From: Verrucomicrobiota bacterium | GTDB taxonomy: Bacteria; Verrucomicrobiota; Verrucomicrobiia; Chthoniobacterales; UBA10450 | Length of the DNA: 38,075 nucleotides | Direction of reading: 5' to 3' | NCBI GenBank assembly: GCA_003218375.1 | Contig: QHNH01000018.1 | Span: forward strand, 66,169-104,243 | Notes under the pieces: generated by a model | Database searches by the model: none | Told to the model about the DNA's origin: nothing | The model's input: only the letters and a program-made list of their open reading frames with translations | Shown: in pieces, positions 1-6,987 of the stretch | Position numbering within the stretch: the stretch's first letter is position 1 | Layout of the letters: each line of letters opens with the position of its first letter | Translations under genes and position numbers: made by a program

Positions 1-514
1 AACTGCCCCCCATACCCGCTGAGTTATACGGCCGGACCCGATAGTAATACTCCGTCCCTGGGCTGAGTCCGCTGACAATTTGACTGGTTACGTTGCCGAT
101 ATCGAGATCGCGATAATTGCTTACATAGGTATCAAAGGATGGGCTGGTTGAAACGTCCAGCCGGTAGCCCGTGGCATTGCTGGCCGCCTCCCACTTCGCC
201 AGGAAGCTGCTCCGCGACGGCCTCATGACGGGCTGTTCGACCTTTCCCGCGAGCGTGTCCGCCGTTTCCCTGGCGATGGCTTGAGTGTCTGCCTGGCCGT
301 CGTCGAGCCTTCCCAGGGAGGAATGGACGCTAACCTGCGGTCCCGGAAGCGCGACTGATGCATCACCGTCTTTCTCAAGGTTTTGTGCAATCCCGAGCTG
401 GCCGGTCAGCAGCATGGCTGCGCAAACCAACCTAGCCGTAATCAGTGCTGTCATGCTTGTTGCACGGCGCGACGGCGCACCGGCAGCAGCCGTAGATATG
501 GAATCCTTCTTCAT
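1..514 (-). CDS. Secreted fibronectin type III-like protein (partial, runs off left edge)
   Basis: The frame opens with ATG at 514 and stays open for 171 codons to the window edge, so the C-terminus is missing. Residues 1-45 read as an export signal: a basic MKK start, then a hydrophobic run from about residue 22 to 43 ending in LGIAQ. Residues 95-171 look like a fibronectin type III domain; FLAKWEAASNATGYRLDVS and LSPGTEYYYRVRPYNSAG match the strand pattern of the fold. FN3 domains usually mediate adhesion or carbohydrate contacts in exported proteins. What enzyme or repeat follows is not visible. A second Met at residue 21 could be the true start, leaving a shorter signal peptide. Confidence 0.72.
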   Translation of the reverse strand, partial: MKKDSISTAAAGAPSRRATSMTALITARLVCAAMLLTGQLGIAQNLEKDGDASVALPGPQVSVHSSLGRLDDGQADTQAIARETADTLAGKVEQPVMRPSRSSFLAKWEAASNATGYRLDVSTSPSFDTYVSNYRDLDIGNVTSQIVSGLSPGTEYYYRVRPYNSAGMGGS

Positions 515-805
515 CTTTTTTGTGGTTCTGGTTGAGCCCGTTTGTTTCGTTCGTTAGCGCAATCATTTTTGGGTGATTGCCTTCGTGATTTACAAACGGA
601 TCCAGGACACGCTGCTGCACGAAATCGTGCTTTGGCGTGCCGCGAGGCACGGACCGCAGTTCGGAGGCCGGAGGTCCCGCTTACGCGACGGGTACGGCGT
701 GGCAGGCAGAGATTTGTAGGGCAAGCGCTCCGCTTGCCGAGGCTAAAAACGTGGTAACCGATGCGGTTGCCCTACAACCGAACGCCGGGGTTCACCGGGC
801 TCCCC
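515..805. other. Intergenic stretch without a supported gene
   Basis: No convincing coding frame was found on either strand between the two divergent-to-left genes. The stretch holds the 64-bp inverted repeat at 714-777 (listed separately). Short open frames here have no recognisable protein character. The promoter of the FN3 gene should lie in the part near 515-600, but no clear -35/-10 pair could be picked. Confidence 0.5.
714..777. repeat. 64-bp inverted repeat with internal palindrome
   Basis: The outer arms TTGTAGGGCAA (714-724) and TTGCCCTACAA (767-777) are exact reverse complements. A second palindrome overlaps the left arm: GGCAAGCG, CTC, CGCTTGCC (720-738). The layout resembles a small non-autonomous palindromic element. 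No coding capacity is seen. Confidence 0.7.
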
Positions 806-1180
806 CTAACGGGAAGGAGACGTCTTAAGCTCGACGAGGATCAGGTGCATCGTCGTGTCGCCGATGTTTTCCGCGGCATGGGTCAAAGGCTCGCGATAGA
901 GCACTTCGCCGGTTTTCAGCTCACCTTCCGTGGTCTTGCCATCCGCGGCGTAGTTGCGGTACTTACCGCCGGCCAGAACATAAATCACATAGGACGGATG
1001 CGAGTGGACCTGCTCTTTGGTGCCGGGCGGAAGTTCCGCTTCGAGAACGCGCACCCGATCGTTCTCGAACTTAATCTTTATCGTCTTGGCATTGACGACC
1101 GCCGGATCTTGCGCCGCGACGGAGGTGGTCCAGACGACGAAGGTAAACGCCGCGATAACTGCAGAAATAATGAATCGCAT
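806..1180 (-). CDS. Secreted cupin-domain protein
   Basis: This is a 124-residue protein. It opens with a classic signal peptide (MRFIISAVIAAFTFVVW, ending TSVAAQ), so the mature part is outside the cytoplasm. The rest is a single small cupin barrel. PPGTKEQVHSHPSYVIYVLAGG carries the HxH of motif 1, and HAAENIGDTTMHLILVEL supplies the second motif, whose His follows a long gap. Cupins of this size often bind a metal; the substrate cannot be told. I chose ATG at 1180 because the longer open frame upstream (to 1402) is translated REP palindrome DNA, whereas 1180 puts the signal peptide at the N-terminus. Confidence 0.75.
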   Translation of the reverse strand: MRFIISAVIAAFTFVVWTTSVAAQDPAVVNAKTIKIKFENDRVRVLEAELPPGTKEQVHSHPSYVIYVLAGGKYRNYAADGKTTEGELKTGEVLYREPLTHAAENIGDTTMHLILVELKTSPSR

Positions 1181-1233
1181 GGCTACGAGAAAGGCTTTCT
1201 CGCGCGTCAATTGCAAGCCGTTATTGATAATAT

Positions 1234-1335
1234 CCCAGCGCTTCAGCGCTGGGAATCTCTGAATGTCGCCGAAAATAGCCCAGCGCTTTAGCGCTGGGAA
1301 TCCGGTTCCGAAAATGGCAGAGTCCCGACCGGGAC
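1234..1335. repeat. REP-like palindrome cluster upstream of the RAYT gene
   Basis: There are two 20-bp palindromes, CCCAGCGCT-TC-AGCGCTGGG at 1234-1253 and CCCAGCGCT-TT-AGCGCTGGG at 1279-1298. A different one follows, GTCCCG-AC-CGGGAC at 1322-1335, ending 6 bp before the transposase start. The same two palindrome types recur downstream of the gene at 1797-1855 in mirrored order. This is the layout expected of REP sequences mobilised by their own RAYT. Confidence 0.85.
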
Positions 1336-1341
1336 GGCAGA

Positions 1342-1788
1342 ATGCATTCCTTCTCCAGTTCTCTCCATCATTGCGTGTTCGCGACCAAAGGCCGCGAGTC
1401 ATTGCTGACCTGGGAGATTCGCGAACGCCTCTGGCCGTACCTGGGTGGCATCGCGCGCGAGAATGGTATGAAAGCCCTCGCCATCGGCGGAGTGGCCGAT
1501 CACGTCCACATCCTTCTCAGTTTACCGGCCACGATGTCGGTCTCGAAGTCCATGCAGCTCTTGAAAGGGAATTCTTCCAAGTGGATTCATGAAACCTTCC
1601 CCGCTCTGAAGCGTTTTGCTTGGCAGGAAGGATATGGCGGGTTCAGCATCGGAATTTCTGGAATCGACGAAACATGCGCTTATATCCGTGCGCAGGAAGA
1701 GCATCATCGCACGCGAACTTTTCGCGAAGAGGTAATCATGTTTCTTCAACGGCACGGTTTAGCGTTCGATAGCGCCATGCTCGACTGA
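1342..1788 (+). mobile_element. REP-associated tyrosine transposase (RAYT, Y1/IS200-like)
   Basis: This 148-residue protein is of the Y1 (HUH) transposase family. It shows the HUH metal motif as HVHILLSLP (about residues 54-62). Near the C-terminus it has the YIRAQEEHHRTRTFREE block (about 113-129), whose Tyr is the expected nucleophile forming the 5'-phosphotyrosine link to DNA. Length is at the lower end for the family, but start, motifs and C-terminus are all present, so it looks intact. No TnpB partner follows. Two classes of palindrome flank the gene on both sides, which favours a domesticated RAYT acting on REP sequences over a free IS200 element. No strong ribosome binding site is visible. 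Confidence 0.85.
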
Positions 1789-1796
1789 GGTCTTTC

Positions 1797-1855
1797 GTCC
1801 CTGACGGGACTTTCAACGCTTGTGGCAACCGCTCTCCCAGCGCTGAAGCGCTGGG
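1797..1855. repeat. REP-like palindrome cluster downstream of the RAYT gene
   Basis: GTCCC-TGAC-GGGAC lies at 1797-1810, and CCCAGCGCT-GA-AGCGCTGGG lies at 1836-1855. The second is the exact reverse complement of the copy at 1234-1253, so the RAYT gene sits inside an inverted pair of REP-like units. Confidence 0.8.
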
Positions 1856-2245
1856 CTATTGTCAGGGGCAAGACACAGATTCCCGGCTCCCGGAAAGGAT
1901 GCCCGACAACGCCGGCGGCTTTTCGCCGCTCCGCGCGAACGCGCCCGACAAGCCGGGGGGCTTTTCCGTACGGTGGAAAAAGGAGGGGAACATGGGGGTG
2001 TCTCTAGTTTTTGGGTGGTTCAGCCTAAAATTGACGGGGAGGTACTTTTTCCCCACCCCTACTACGGGATCTGGCCGGCGAAGTTCGTGAAAATCTTCAG
2101 AAAATGCCGAGATTCACAGACTGACACCTTTTTGCCCCCTACTCCGGACTGACTACCATAGCTCCACTCAGCAGAAACCGCTAGCTCTTAGTTGCACATT
2201 AAGTAGACATTAATTTCCCCTTTAAAAACAGCTAAGATCGATTAA
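1856..2245. other. Non-coding stretch with a 24-bp imperfect direct repeat
   Basis: No supported gene is seen. Two related blocks start GCCCGACAA.GCCGG and end GGCTTTT (1901-1924 and 1943-1966). The second contains AAGCC-GGGG-GGCTT followed by TT, a weak terminator-like hairpin. The promoter of the small-HTH operon should lie close to 2190-2245, where the DNA becomes AT-rich. TTGCAC at about 2192 is a possible -35 box, but no convincing -10 box follows at the right distance. Confidence 0.4.
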
Positions 2246-2491
2246 ATGGAAGGTATGGAGAGAGAAATGTTAACGGAGATTGACGCTAAGCTTCGCGCGC
2301 TTTTGGCGCTGTCGGCGCTTCAGCTAACTGAGGACAAAATGAAACCACGTAAAATCGAGGAGATTTTGTCCGCGTGCGGTATCAAGCCCGATGAAATCGG
2401 CTCTATCACGGGTAAAAACGAGGGGGCAGTACGAAAATCACTGCAGCGGGCAGGAATTCACCTGCGCGCGCCGGAGGTTCGCCGGAAATGA
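2246..2491 (+). CDS. Small HTH protein 1 of a five-gene array (sigma-70 region 4-like)
   Basis: Up to 81 residues. A leading helix (TEIDAKLRALLALSALQL) is followed by a helix-turn-helix read as IEEILSACGIKPDEIGSITG with KNEGAVRKSLQRAG as recognition helix, in the style of sigma-70 region 4. There is no metal site, membrane segment or enzymatic motif. The start could instead be ATG at 2267, because GGAGAG sits 5 bp before it; that would give MLTEIDAKL, which matches the short N-termini of the sister genes. The stop overlaps the next start (ATGA), so the two genes are translationally coupled. It probably binds DNA or RNA polymerase as a small regulator. The target is unknown. Confidence 0.65.
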   Translation: MEGMEREMLTEIDAKLRALLALSALQLTEDKMKPRKIEEILSACGIKPDEIGSITGKNEGAVRKSLQRAGIHLRAPEVRRK

Positions 2492-2703
2492 CCACCGACG
2501 ACATAATGCTGCAACGTCTCGATGAGATGGTCTGCTTTCTGGCTATTATTGCCAAGCGGGGCGCCAGGCAGGCCGACTTGATCGCCGAGCTGGGGGACCA
2601 CGGTCTAACCCCGACGCGGATCGCGCAATTGCTCGGCACCTCCGCGAACGCCGTCAGTGTAACGCTCCATAAGGTGCGGAAAGCTAGAAAGAGCAAAGGA
2701 TAG
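2488..2703 (+). CDS. Small HTH protein 2 of the array (sigma-70 region 4-like)
   Basis: This 71-residue protein has the plan of its neighbours: an N-terminal helix MLQRLDEMVCFLAIIAK, then a clear helix-turn-helix LTPTRIAQLLGTSANAVSVT followed by a basic tail (LHKVRKARKSKG). The HTH closely follows the 'TPxEIAxLLGxxxNAVxxxLxxxRKxR' pattern of sigma-70 region 4-type domains. It starts by ATGA overlap with the preceding gene and is followed 4 bp later by the next one. It is the member with the best HTH match and the most basic C-terminus. A DNA-binding role is inferred from the fold. Confidence 0.7.
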   Translation: MTTDDIMLQRLDEMVCFLAIIAKRGARQADLIAELGDHGLTPTRIAQLLGTSANAVSVTLHKVRKARKSKG

Positions 2704-2707
2704 CGGT

Positions 2708-2887
2708 ATGGACAACGACCAAACAACTCACGCGAAACTAGACACGATAATCGACCTGCTTCGGAAACAGTTGGCGGTCCAATTGGCGGCGCGCGGCGTT
2801 TCGAGGGGAGAGATCGCTAAACGACTTCATGTTGCAAAGGCGACCGCTGTTAAAATGCTGGAAGGAATTAAAACGGAAGAAAAATGA
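2708..2887 (+). CDS. Small HTH protein 3 of the array (59 residues)
   Basis: The ATG at 2708 has AAGGA 7 bp upstream. Its frame gives 59 residues and ends in a TGA that overlaps the ATG of the next gene. An N-terminal helix (LDTIIDLLRKQLAVQLAARG) precedes a helix-turn-helix VSRGEIAKRLHVAKATAVKM. The order and spacing of helix, turn and recognition helix match the sister genes. It lacks the basic tail of protein 2. Its shortness makes it easy to miss in automatic annotation, but the ribosome binding site, the overlap and the shared pattern support it. Confidence 0.68.
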   Translation: MDNDQTTHAKLDTIIDLLRKQLAVQLAARGVSRGEIAKRLHVAKATAVKMLEGIKTEEK

Positions 2888-3117
2888 AACCCAAAACGAG
2901 AGTAATCGAACCGGATGAGCTTACGCCACGTCAGCTAAGAAGTCGGCTGGACGCAATTGTCCTGCTGTTGGCCGCCCTCAAGTACTCCGAGGGTAACGCC
3001 GATTTCGACCGCGGACGTGTAGCAAAGTTACTACATCGCGCAGGATACACCCCGACCGAAATTGCTCATCTTTTCGGAAAGCAAAAGGCAACGGATGTAT
3101 CGAAATACCTGTATTAA
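2884..3117 (+). CDS. Small HTH protein 4 of the array
   Basis: This 77-residue protein starts at an ATG overlapping the stop of gene 3 (ATGA), with GGAAG just upstream. Helix LRSRLDAIVLLLAALKY is followed by a helix-turn-helix GYTPTEIAHLFGKQKATDVS close to the C-terminus. Compared with proteins 2 and 3 it has about 15 extra N-terminal residues and a longer loop (SEGNADFDRGRVAKLLHRA) between the first helix and the HTH. It ends right after the recognition helix (KYLY), with no basic tail. It is probably a DNA-binding paralogue. Confidence 0.66.
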   Translation: MKPKTRVIEPDELTPRQLRSRLDAIVLLLAALKYSEGNADFDRGRVAKLLHRAGYTPTEIAHLFGKQKATDVSKYLY

Positions 3118-3124
3118 GGGCACT

Positions 3125-3318
3125 ATGAAAAAACTAATTCCCATGATCCGGAAGGAGCAACGCTTAAGGAACTTCAACGAATCAGGAATCTCTTGATGGT
3201 GCTCTTAATGAGACAAGGCGCAACGTCTGATGAGCTGGACGTTGCTGTCCGAATGGGAGCCGCCAACATTCGTCGAATTTTGCCCGCGAAAAAACTAAAG
3301 AGAATCGTGAAAGAGTGA
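3125..3318 (+). CDS. Small HTH-like protein 5 of the array, needs a -1 frameshift at an A6 run
   Basis: The ATG at 3125 has AAGGG 5 bp upstream, but its frame closes after 23 codons at 3196. Shifting by -1 within the run of six A (3128-3133) opens a 64-codon frame ending at TGA 3318. Its product contains LKELQRIRNLLMVLLMRQGA and DELDVAVRMGAANIRRILP, the same helix plus HTH plan as proteins 1-4. Either this is a one-base loss that disables the gene, a real -1 frameshift on the A-run, or the second half is translated alone from ATG 3196, which overlaps the TGA of the first frame. The similarity to the sister genes upstream of 3196 speaks for one shifted product. Confidence 0.5.
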
Positions 3319-3328
3319 TATTTCCCCC

Positions 3329-4216
3329 ATGACAACTGAGGTCACAGATAGTCCTTCTCACCGCCAAGAAAAGATCGCGAATGCGGCCCGAGTAATTGGT
3401 CGGTCCCAGCACCGGCGAGAGGTGTTTGCTGCGGTCTGTTACGGCAAAAAGGGCATTAAATCCATCGAACGCATTCAGCAGAAAACCGGCCTGTCGTACA
3501 AACAGGTATTAAATGCGGCCGCTCCGCTTCAACAGGAACGCTTAATTGATGAAGCACCGAAAATTAATGGCCGGATGGCCTACAAGAAGAACGCCTTCTA
3601 CTCAAGGAACTGCAAGAAGGTTCTCACGCTCGCCGGGGACACTGGGAAGCTTAACAGGTTCCCAACAGCTAATACGCCGCGAATCAGCGCAGTGAAGGTG
3701 TCCGTTGTTACAAAACCTCTGGCGAAAAAAGTCGAAGTCCAGCGCATCACCGTGGATGATCTAGACTCATTCTCCAAAGTTCGTAGCGTGCGCGACGGAT
3801 CGCTCCCGGGTCCGCTTGCCGAAAAGAAATTTAAGGACGGCTTACAGAGTGTCTTAGGCGAAAGGGGAACTTTCACTGACTGGGGCGGAGAGACAGATGA
3901 TTTGTTCTCCTCTCGGGTGTCATTTCGGGGAAAGAGGCTGGCTGGTGCCTTCGGACTCAAGGGTAAGGGGACTAAGGGGAAGCTTACGCCCAAAAAAATG
4001 GGGAAAAATGGAGATCAGATCCAGCGTCTGTTTCGAAGTCCGGCCGACGTCTTTATTGTTCAGTATTGGGGAGAAATAGATTCAAGTGTGTATGACCTAA
4101 TGAAATCGCTCGCTATCTCTAAATCATTTGCCGAGGGGCGCCGCATTTATTACGGCGTAATCGACGGCCAAGATTCAGAGCGCTTGATCCGCGCTTATCC
4201 CGGAAAGTTCAGGTAA
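3329..4216 (+). CDS. Winged-helix protein with possible restriction-endonuclease-like C-terminus
   Basis: I do not recognise this 295-residue protein as a named family. Residues 25-95 look like a winged helix-turn-helix (RREVFAAVCYGKKGIKSIER, IQQKTGLSYKQVLNAAAPLQ). Residues 100-150 form a charged linker. Residues 155-295 have the alternating helix/strand order seen in PD-(D/E)xK nucleases: helix with KKFKDGLQSVLGERG, an acidic turn GGETDDLF, strand RLAGAFGLKGKG, a Gln helix GDQIQRLFRSPADVFIVQYW, then strands. The Glu of the ExK motif is not evident, so nuclease activity is a guess. It starts 10 bp after the five small HTH genes on the same strand and is the likely effector of that unit. No strong ribosome binding site. 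Confidence 0.55.
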   Translation: MTTEVTDSPSHRQEKIANAARVIGRSQHRREVFAAVCYGKKGIKSIERIQQKTGLSYKQVLNAAAPLQQERLIDEAPKINGRMAYKKNAFYSRNCKKVLTLAGDTGKLNRFPTANTPRISAVKVSVVTKPLAKKVEVQRITVDDLDSFSKVRSVRDGSLPGPLAEKKFKDGLQSVLGERGTFTDWGGETDDLFSSRVSFRGKRLAGAFGLKGKGTKGKLTPKKMGKNGDQIQRLFRSPADVFIVQYWGEIDSSVYDLMKSLAISKSFAEGRRIYYGVIDGQDSERLIRAYPGKFR

Positions 4217-4277
4217 CCACGTCAGTCCTGCCTCACCCTCGGCAAAAGCGAATCAATTAAGAGGGACGGAAACGGCG

Positions 4278-5624
4278 TTAGTCGCCTTGCCGCACCGCTT
4301 CGGCGAAAGCGATGTCGCCTTCCTTCAGGTCGAATTCGATTTCTGCAGGAGTACCGAAGACGGCGGCTCGCCGGTCGTCGAACTCACCTTCCCACCTGGC
4401 GACGACGACGGTGGCGAGGCAGTTGCCGATGAGGTTTACGCAGGTGCGGCCCATGTCCATTAACTCGTCGACGCCGAAGATGACGGCGACGCCGATGGGG
4501 CCGAGGCCGGCGGGGAGATAGTTGTTCACGGTAGCTAATAAGATAACTAGCGCGGCGCGCGGAACGCCGGCGACACCTTTCGAGGTTAACATGAAGGTAA
4601 CCATCATAGTAAGCTGGGCGCCGAAGGTCATGTGCCAGCCCATCGTGGTCTCGGCGGCTTGGGCGATGAAGACGCTGGCCATGGCGAGATATAAGGTCGA
4701 GCCGACAAGGTTGAAGCTGTAACCCGTCGGCATGACGAACCCGACGATATGCCGGGGGACGCCGAGGCGTTCCATGGCTTGCATGGCTTTCGGTAACGCG
4801 GATTCGCTCGAGGTCGTAGCGAACGCGATCACGGCGGGCTCGCGCACGGCGCGGACAAATTGCCGGAGCGGCACCTTCGCGATAATGATGACCGCGCCGA
4901 AGACGAGGACGATGACAATGACGAGCGCGAGATATAGGGACAGGATCAGGTTGCCGAGATTGACGAGGACGCCGAGGCCCTGGGTGGCGACGGTGTGGGC
5001 CATGGCGGCGCCGACGCCGATGGGGGCGAACATCATGACGTAGTTAGTGAACTTGAACATGACCTGGGAGAGACTTTCCATCGCGCGGACGATGGGCCGG
5101 CCGATGTCGCCGATGGCGGAGAGGGCGAGCGCGAAGAACACGCCGAACACAACGATCTGAAGAACGTCGCCGCGCACCATGGCGTCGATGACGCTGGAGG
5201 GGAAGGCGTGGACGATCGTCTCGACGAGCGTCTTGGGATGAGTCGCGCCGATGGTTTTAATGACGTCGGTGTTACTGGTGGCGAGAGTGACGCCGCTGCC
5301 GGGCTTGGTGAGATTAACGATGGCGAGCCCGATGAAGAGTGCGGCGGTGGTGACGACTTCGAAGTAGATGAGCGCTTTCGCGCCCATGCGTCCGACTTTT
5401 TTTAACGCCCCCCCGCCGGCGATCCCGACGACGATGGTGGAGAAAACGAGCGGCGCGATGATGGATTTGATGAGGTTCAGGAAGATGTCGCGGAGGAAGT
5501 AAACGGCGTTCCCCCAATCGGGCCGGAAATAGCCGACCGCGCCGCCGACGATGAGGCCGATGAAGATCTGGGTGGTGAGGGAAGGACGATACCAGGGGCG
5601 GCGAGGTGGCGTCTGCGCGGTCAT
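4278..5624 (-). CDS. Dicarboxylate/amino acid:cation symporter (GltP/DctA family)
   Basis: This 448-residue membrane protein has the family's eight-helix plan with two re-entrant hairpins. The serine-rich hairpin motif is FATTSSESALPKAMQ (about 265-280). The last helix carries DMGRTCVNLIGN (about 391). By comparison with archaeal GltPh, the Asp that holds the substrate amino group, the Arg for the side-chain carboxylate and the substrate Asn are kept (D..RT..N). This favours glutamate/aspartate over plain dicarboxylates, since DctA proteins lack that Asp. Two acidic residues of GltPh sodium sites are replaced: the NMDGT-type motif reads NLVGST, and the final Asp of helix 8 is Asn. The gene stands alone; a repeat lies immediately upstream. 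Confidence 0.9.
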   Translation of the reverse strand: MTAQTPPRRPWYRPSLTTQIFIGLIVGGAVGYFRPDWGNAVYFLRDIFLNLIKSIIAPLVFSTIVVGIAGGGALKKVGRMGAKALIYFEVVTTAALFIGLAIVNLTKPGSGVTLATSNTDVIKTIGATHPKTLVETIVHAFPSSVIDAMVRGDVLQIVVFGVFFALALSAIGDIGRPIVRAMESLSQVMFKFTNYVMMFAPIGVGAAMAHTVATQGLGVLVNLGNLILSLYLALVIVIVLVFGAVIIIAKVPLRQFVRAVREPAVIAFATTSSESALPKAMQAMERLGVPRHIVGFVMPTGYSFNLVGSTLYLAMASVFIAQAAETTMGWHMTFGAQLTMMVTFMLTSKGVAGVPRAALVILLATVNNYLPAGLGPIGVAVIFGVDELMDMGRTCVNLIGNCLATVVVARWEGEFDDRRAAVFGTPAEIEFDLKEGDIAFAEAVRQGD

Positions 5625-5636
5625 GGTGGAGGAATA

Positions 5637-5728
5637 GACAGGATTAACAGGATTGAACAGGATTCCAGAAGTGAATTTTGCCGGGATCAGGAATTCCTAA
5701 TCCAGTAAATCCTGTTAATCCTGTCCTG
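5637..5728. repeat. Inverted pair of 9-bp-unit (ACAGGATTA-type) repeats
   Basis: The left arm (5637-5666) has three units of the type ACAGGATTR. The right arm (5689-5728) is their reverse complement (AATCCTGTTAATCCTGTCC). The two can pair as one long hairpin between the divergent symporter and threonine synthase genes. The same unit occurs at 21124-21152 and 24875-24942. Confidence 0.75.
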
Positions 5729-5761
5729 TTTTTCTTCGGGAACATGCGCTCCATTGGCTGC

Positions 5762-6928
5762 ATGTTCTTAACGCATCTGAGCTGCACGAACTGTGGGCTG
5801 CGACATGAATGGGGACAGCTCCAAAACTTGTGCACGAATTGCCAGAAGCCGCTGTTTCCGGTTTACGATCTCGCGGCGGTGGGGCGGGCGCTGAAACGCG
5901 AAAATCTCGCGGGGCGGGAGAAATCGTTGTGGCGATATCGCGAAGTGTTGCCGTTGCCGGCAGACGTCGAGCCGGTGTCGTTAGGCGAAGGCGGGACGCC
6001 GTTACTGCGCACAAAAAGATTCGGCGACGCCGTTGGCCTAACGAATCTTTGGGTGAAGGATGAAGCGCAGAACCCGACCCAGAGTTTCAAGGCGCGCGGG
6101 ATGGCGACGGCGGTGTCGATGGCGAAATATCTCGGCGCGACGAAGCTGGCGGTCCCTTCGGCGGGGAACGCGGGTGGCGCGCTGGCGGCCTACGCGGCCC
6201 GCGCCGGAATGGAGGCGCACATCTTCATGCCGAGCGATACGCCGCGGGCGAACATCATCGAGTGCCGGGAGCTGGGCGCACACGTGGTGCTGATCGACGG
6301 GCTGATCACTGAGTGCGGCGCCGAAATTGCGAAGCGCAAAACGGCGGAAGGTTGGTTCGACATGTCGACGTTGAAGGAGCCGTATCGCGTGGAGGGCAAG
6401 AAGACGCTCGGTTACGAGCTGGCGGAACAAATGGAGTGGACGCTGCCGGACGCGATCCTGTATCCGACGGGCGGCGGCACGGGGTTGATCGGGATGTGGA
6501 AGGCGTTCGACGAAATGGAGAAGCTGGAATGGATCGGCGCCGCGCGGCCGCGGATGTTTTCGGTGCAGGCGAGCGGTTGTGCGCCGATCGTGCGCGCGTT
6601 CGAAGCGGGAGAAAAGTTCGCGGCGGAATTTCCCAACGCGCACACGCTCGCTTCCGGGTTACGCGTGCCGAAAGCGGTCGGCGATTTCCTGATGCTCGAT
6701 ATTTTGCGTAACTCGGGTGGCGGCGGGATCACGGTCGAGGACGAAGCGATGATCGGCGCGACGCGCGAAGTGGGCGCGGCGGAAGGACTCTTCGTCGCGC
6801 CAGAAGGGGCCGCGTGTTTCGTTGCGCTGCGGAAGCTTGTAGCGAAGGGCAAAATCGCGGCCGAAGATCGCGTTGTCATATTTAATACCGGGTCGGGGAT
6901 TAAATATCTCGATTGCTACGACGGGTGA
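5762..6928 (+). CDS. thrC: Threonine synthase
   Basis: PLP enzyme converting O-phosphohomoserine to threonine, the last step of threonine synthesis. The 388-residue product starts with a zinc-ribbon-like segment ([20 protein letters not shown], two CxxC pairs), as in the threonine synthase type with an N-terminal metal-binding ribbon. The PLP lysine lies in [10 protein letters not shown] (about 100). The substrate loop is [19 protein letters not shown]. The phosphate-binding glycine run is [16 protein letters not shown], and the end has [11 protein letters not shown]. Start choice: ATG 5762 gives [11 protein letters not shown] directly before the ribbon. ATG 5744 is possible because CGGG precedes it. 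Anything further upstream is translated repeat DNA. Confidence 0.9.
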   Translation: MFLTHLSCTNCGLRHEWGQLQNLCTNCQKPLFPVYDLAAVGRALKRENLAGREKSLWRYREVLPLPADVEPVSLGEGGTPLLRTKRFGDAVGLTNLWVKDEAQNPTQSFKARGMATAVSMAKYLGATKLAVPSAGNAGGALAAYAARAGMEAHIFMPSDTPRANIIECRELGAHVVLIDGLITECGAEIAKRKTAEGWFDMSTLKEPYRVEGKKTLGYELAEQMEWTLPDAILYPTGGGTGLIGMWKAFDEMEKLEWIGAARPRMFSVQASGCAPIVRAFEAGEKFAAEFPNAHTLASGLRVPKAVGDFLMLDILRNSGGGGITVEDEAMIGATREVGAAEGLFVAPEGAACFVALRKLVAKGKIAAEDRVVIFNTGSGIKYLDCYDG

Positions 6929-6934
6929 TCGCCT

Positions 6935-6952
6935 GCGGGTGAGAACACCCGC
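6935..6952. terminator. Hairpin after threonine synthase
   Basis: GCGGGTG-AGAA-CACCCGC is a perfect 7-bp stem with a 4-base loop, 7 bp after the stop codon. No T-run follows, so it may be a dispersed hairpin rather than a classical intrinsic terminator. Confidence 0.45.
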
Positions 6953-6987
6953 CGCTACACCGGCAAAAAGATTTTTCTGGCGCTTCG

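Noticed and set aside
1181-1402. N-terminal extension of the cupin gene to 1402
   Set aside because: The added residues (FPALKRWAIFG, FPALKRWDI) are translated REP palindromes; the signal peptide begins at 1180.
1234-1855. CRISPR array
   Set aside because: The repeated 20-mers are perfect palindromes, irregularly spaced and split by a transposase gene; there are no spacers of constant length and no cas genes.
1859-2152. Overlapping short open frames between RAYT and the HTH operon
   Set aside because: No ribosome binding site, no similarity between frames and known proteins, and the frames are built from direct repeats and hairpins.
3127-3134. Canonical A-AAA-AAC slippery heptamer for -1 frameshifting
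   Set aside because: The bases are present, but the reading phase is AAA-AAA-C rather than A-AAA-AAC, so only slippage on a plain A-run is claimed.
5678-5761. Upstream start of threonine synthase at 5678
   Set aside because: The extension reads NPVNPVNPV, a translation of the 9-bp-unit repeat, and is not part of the enzyme family.
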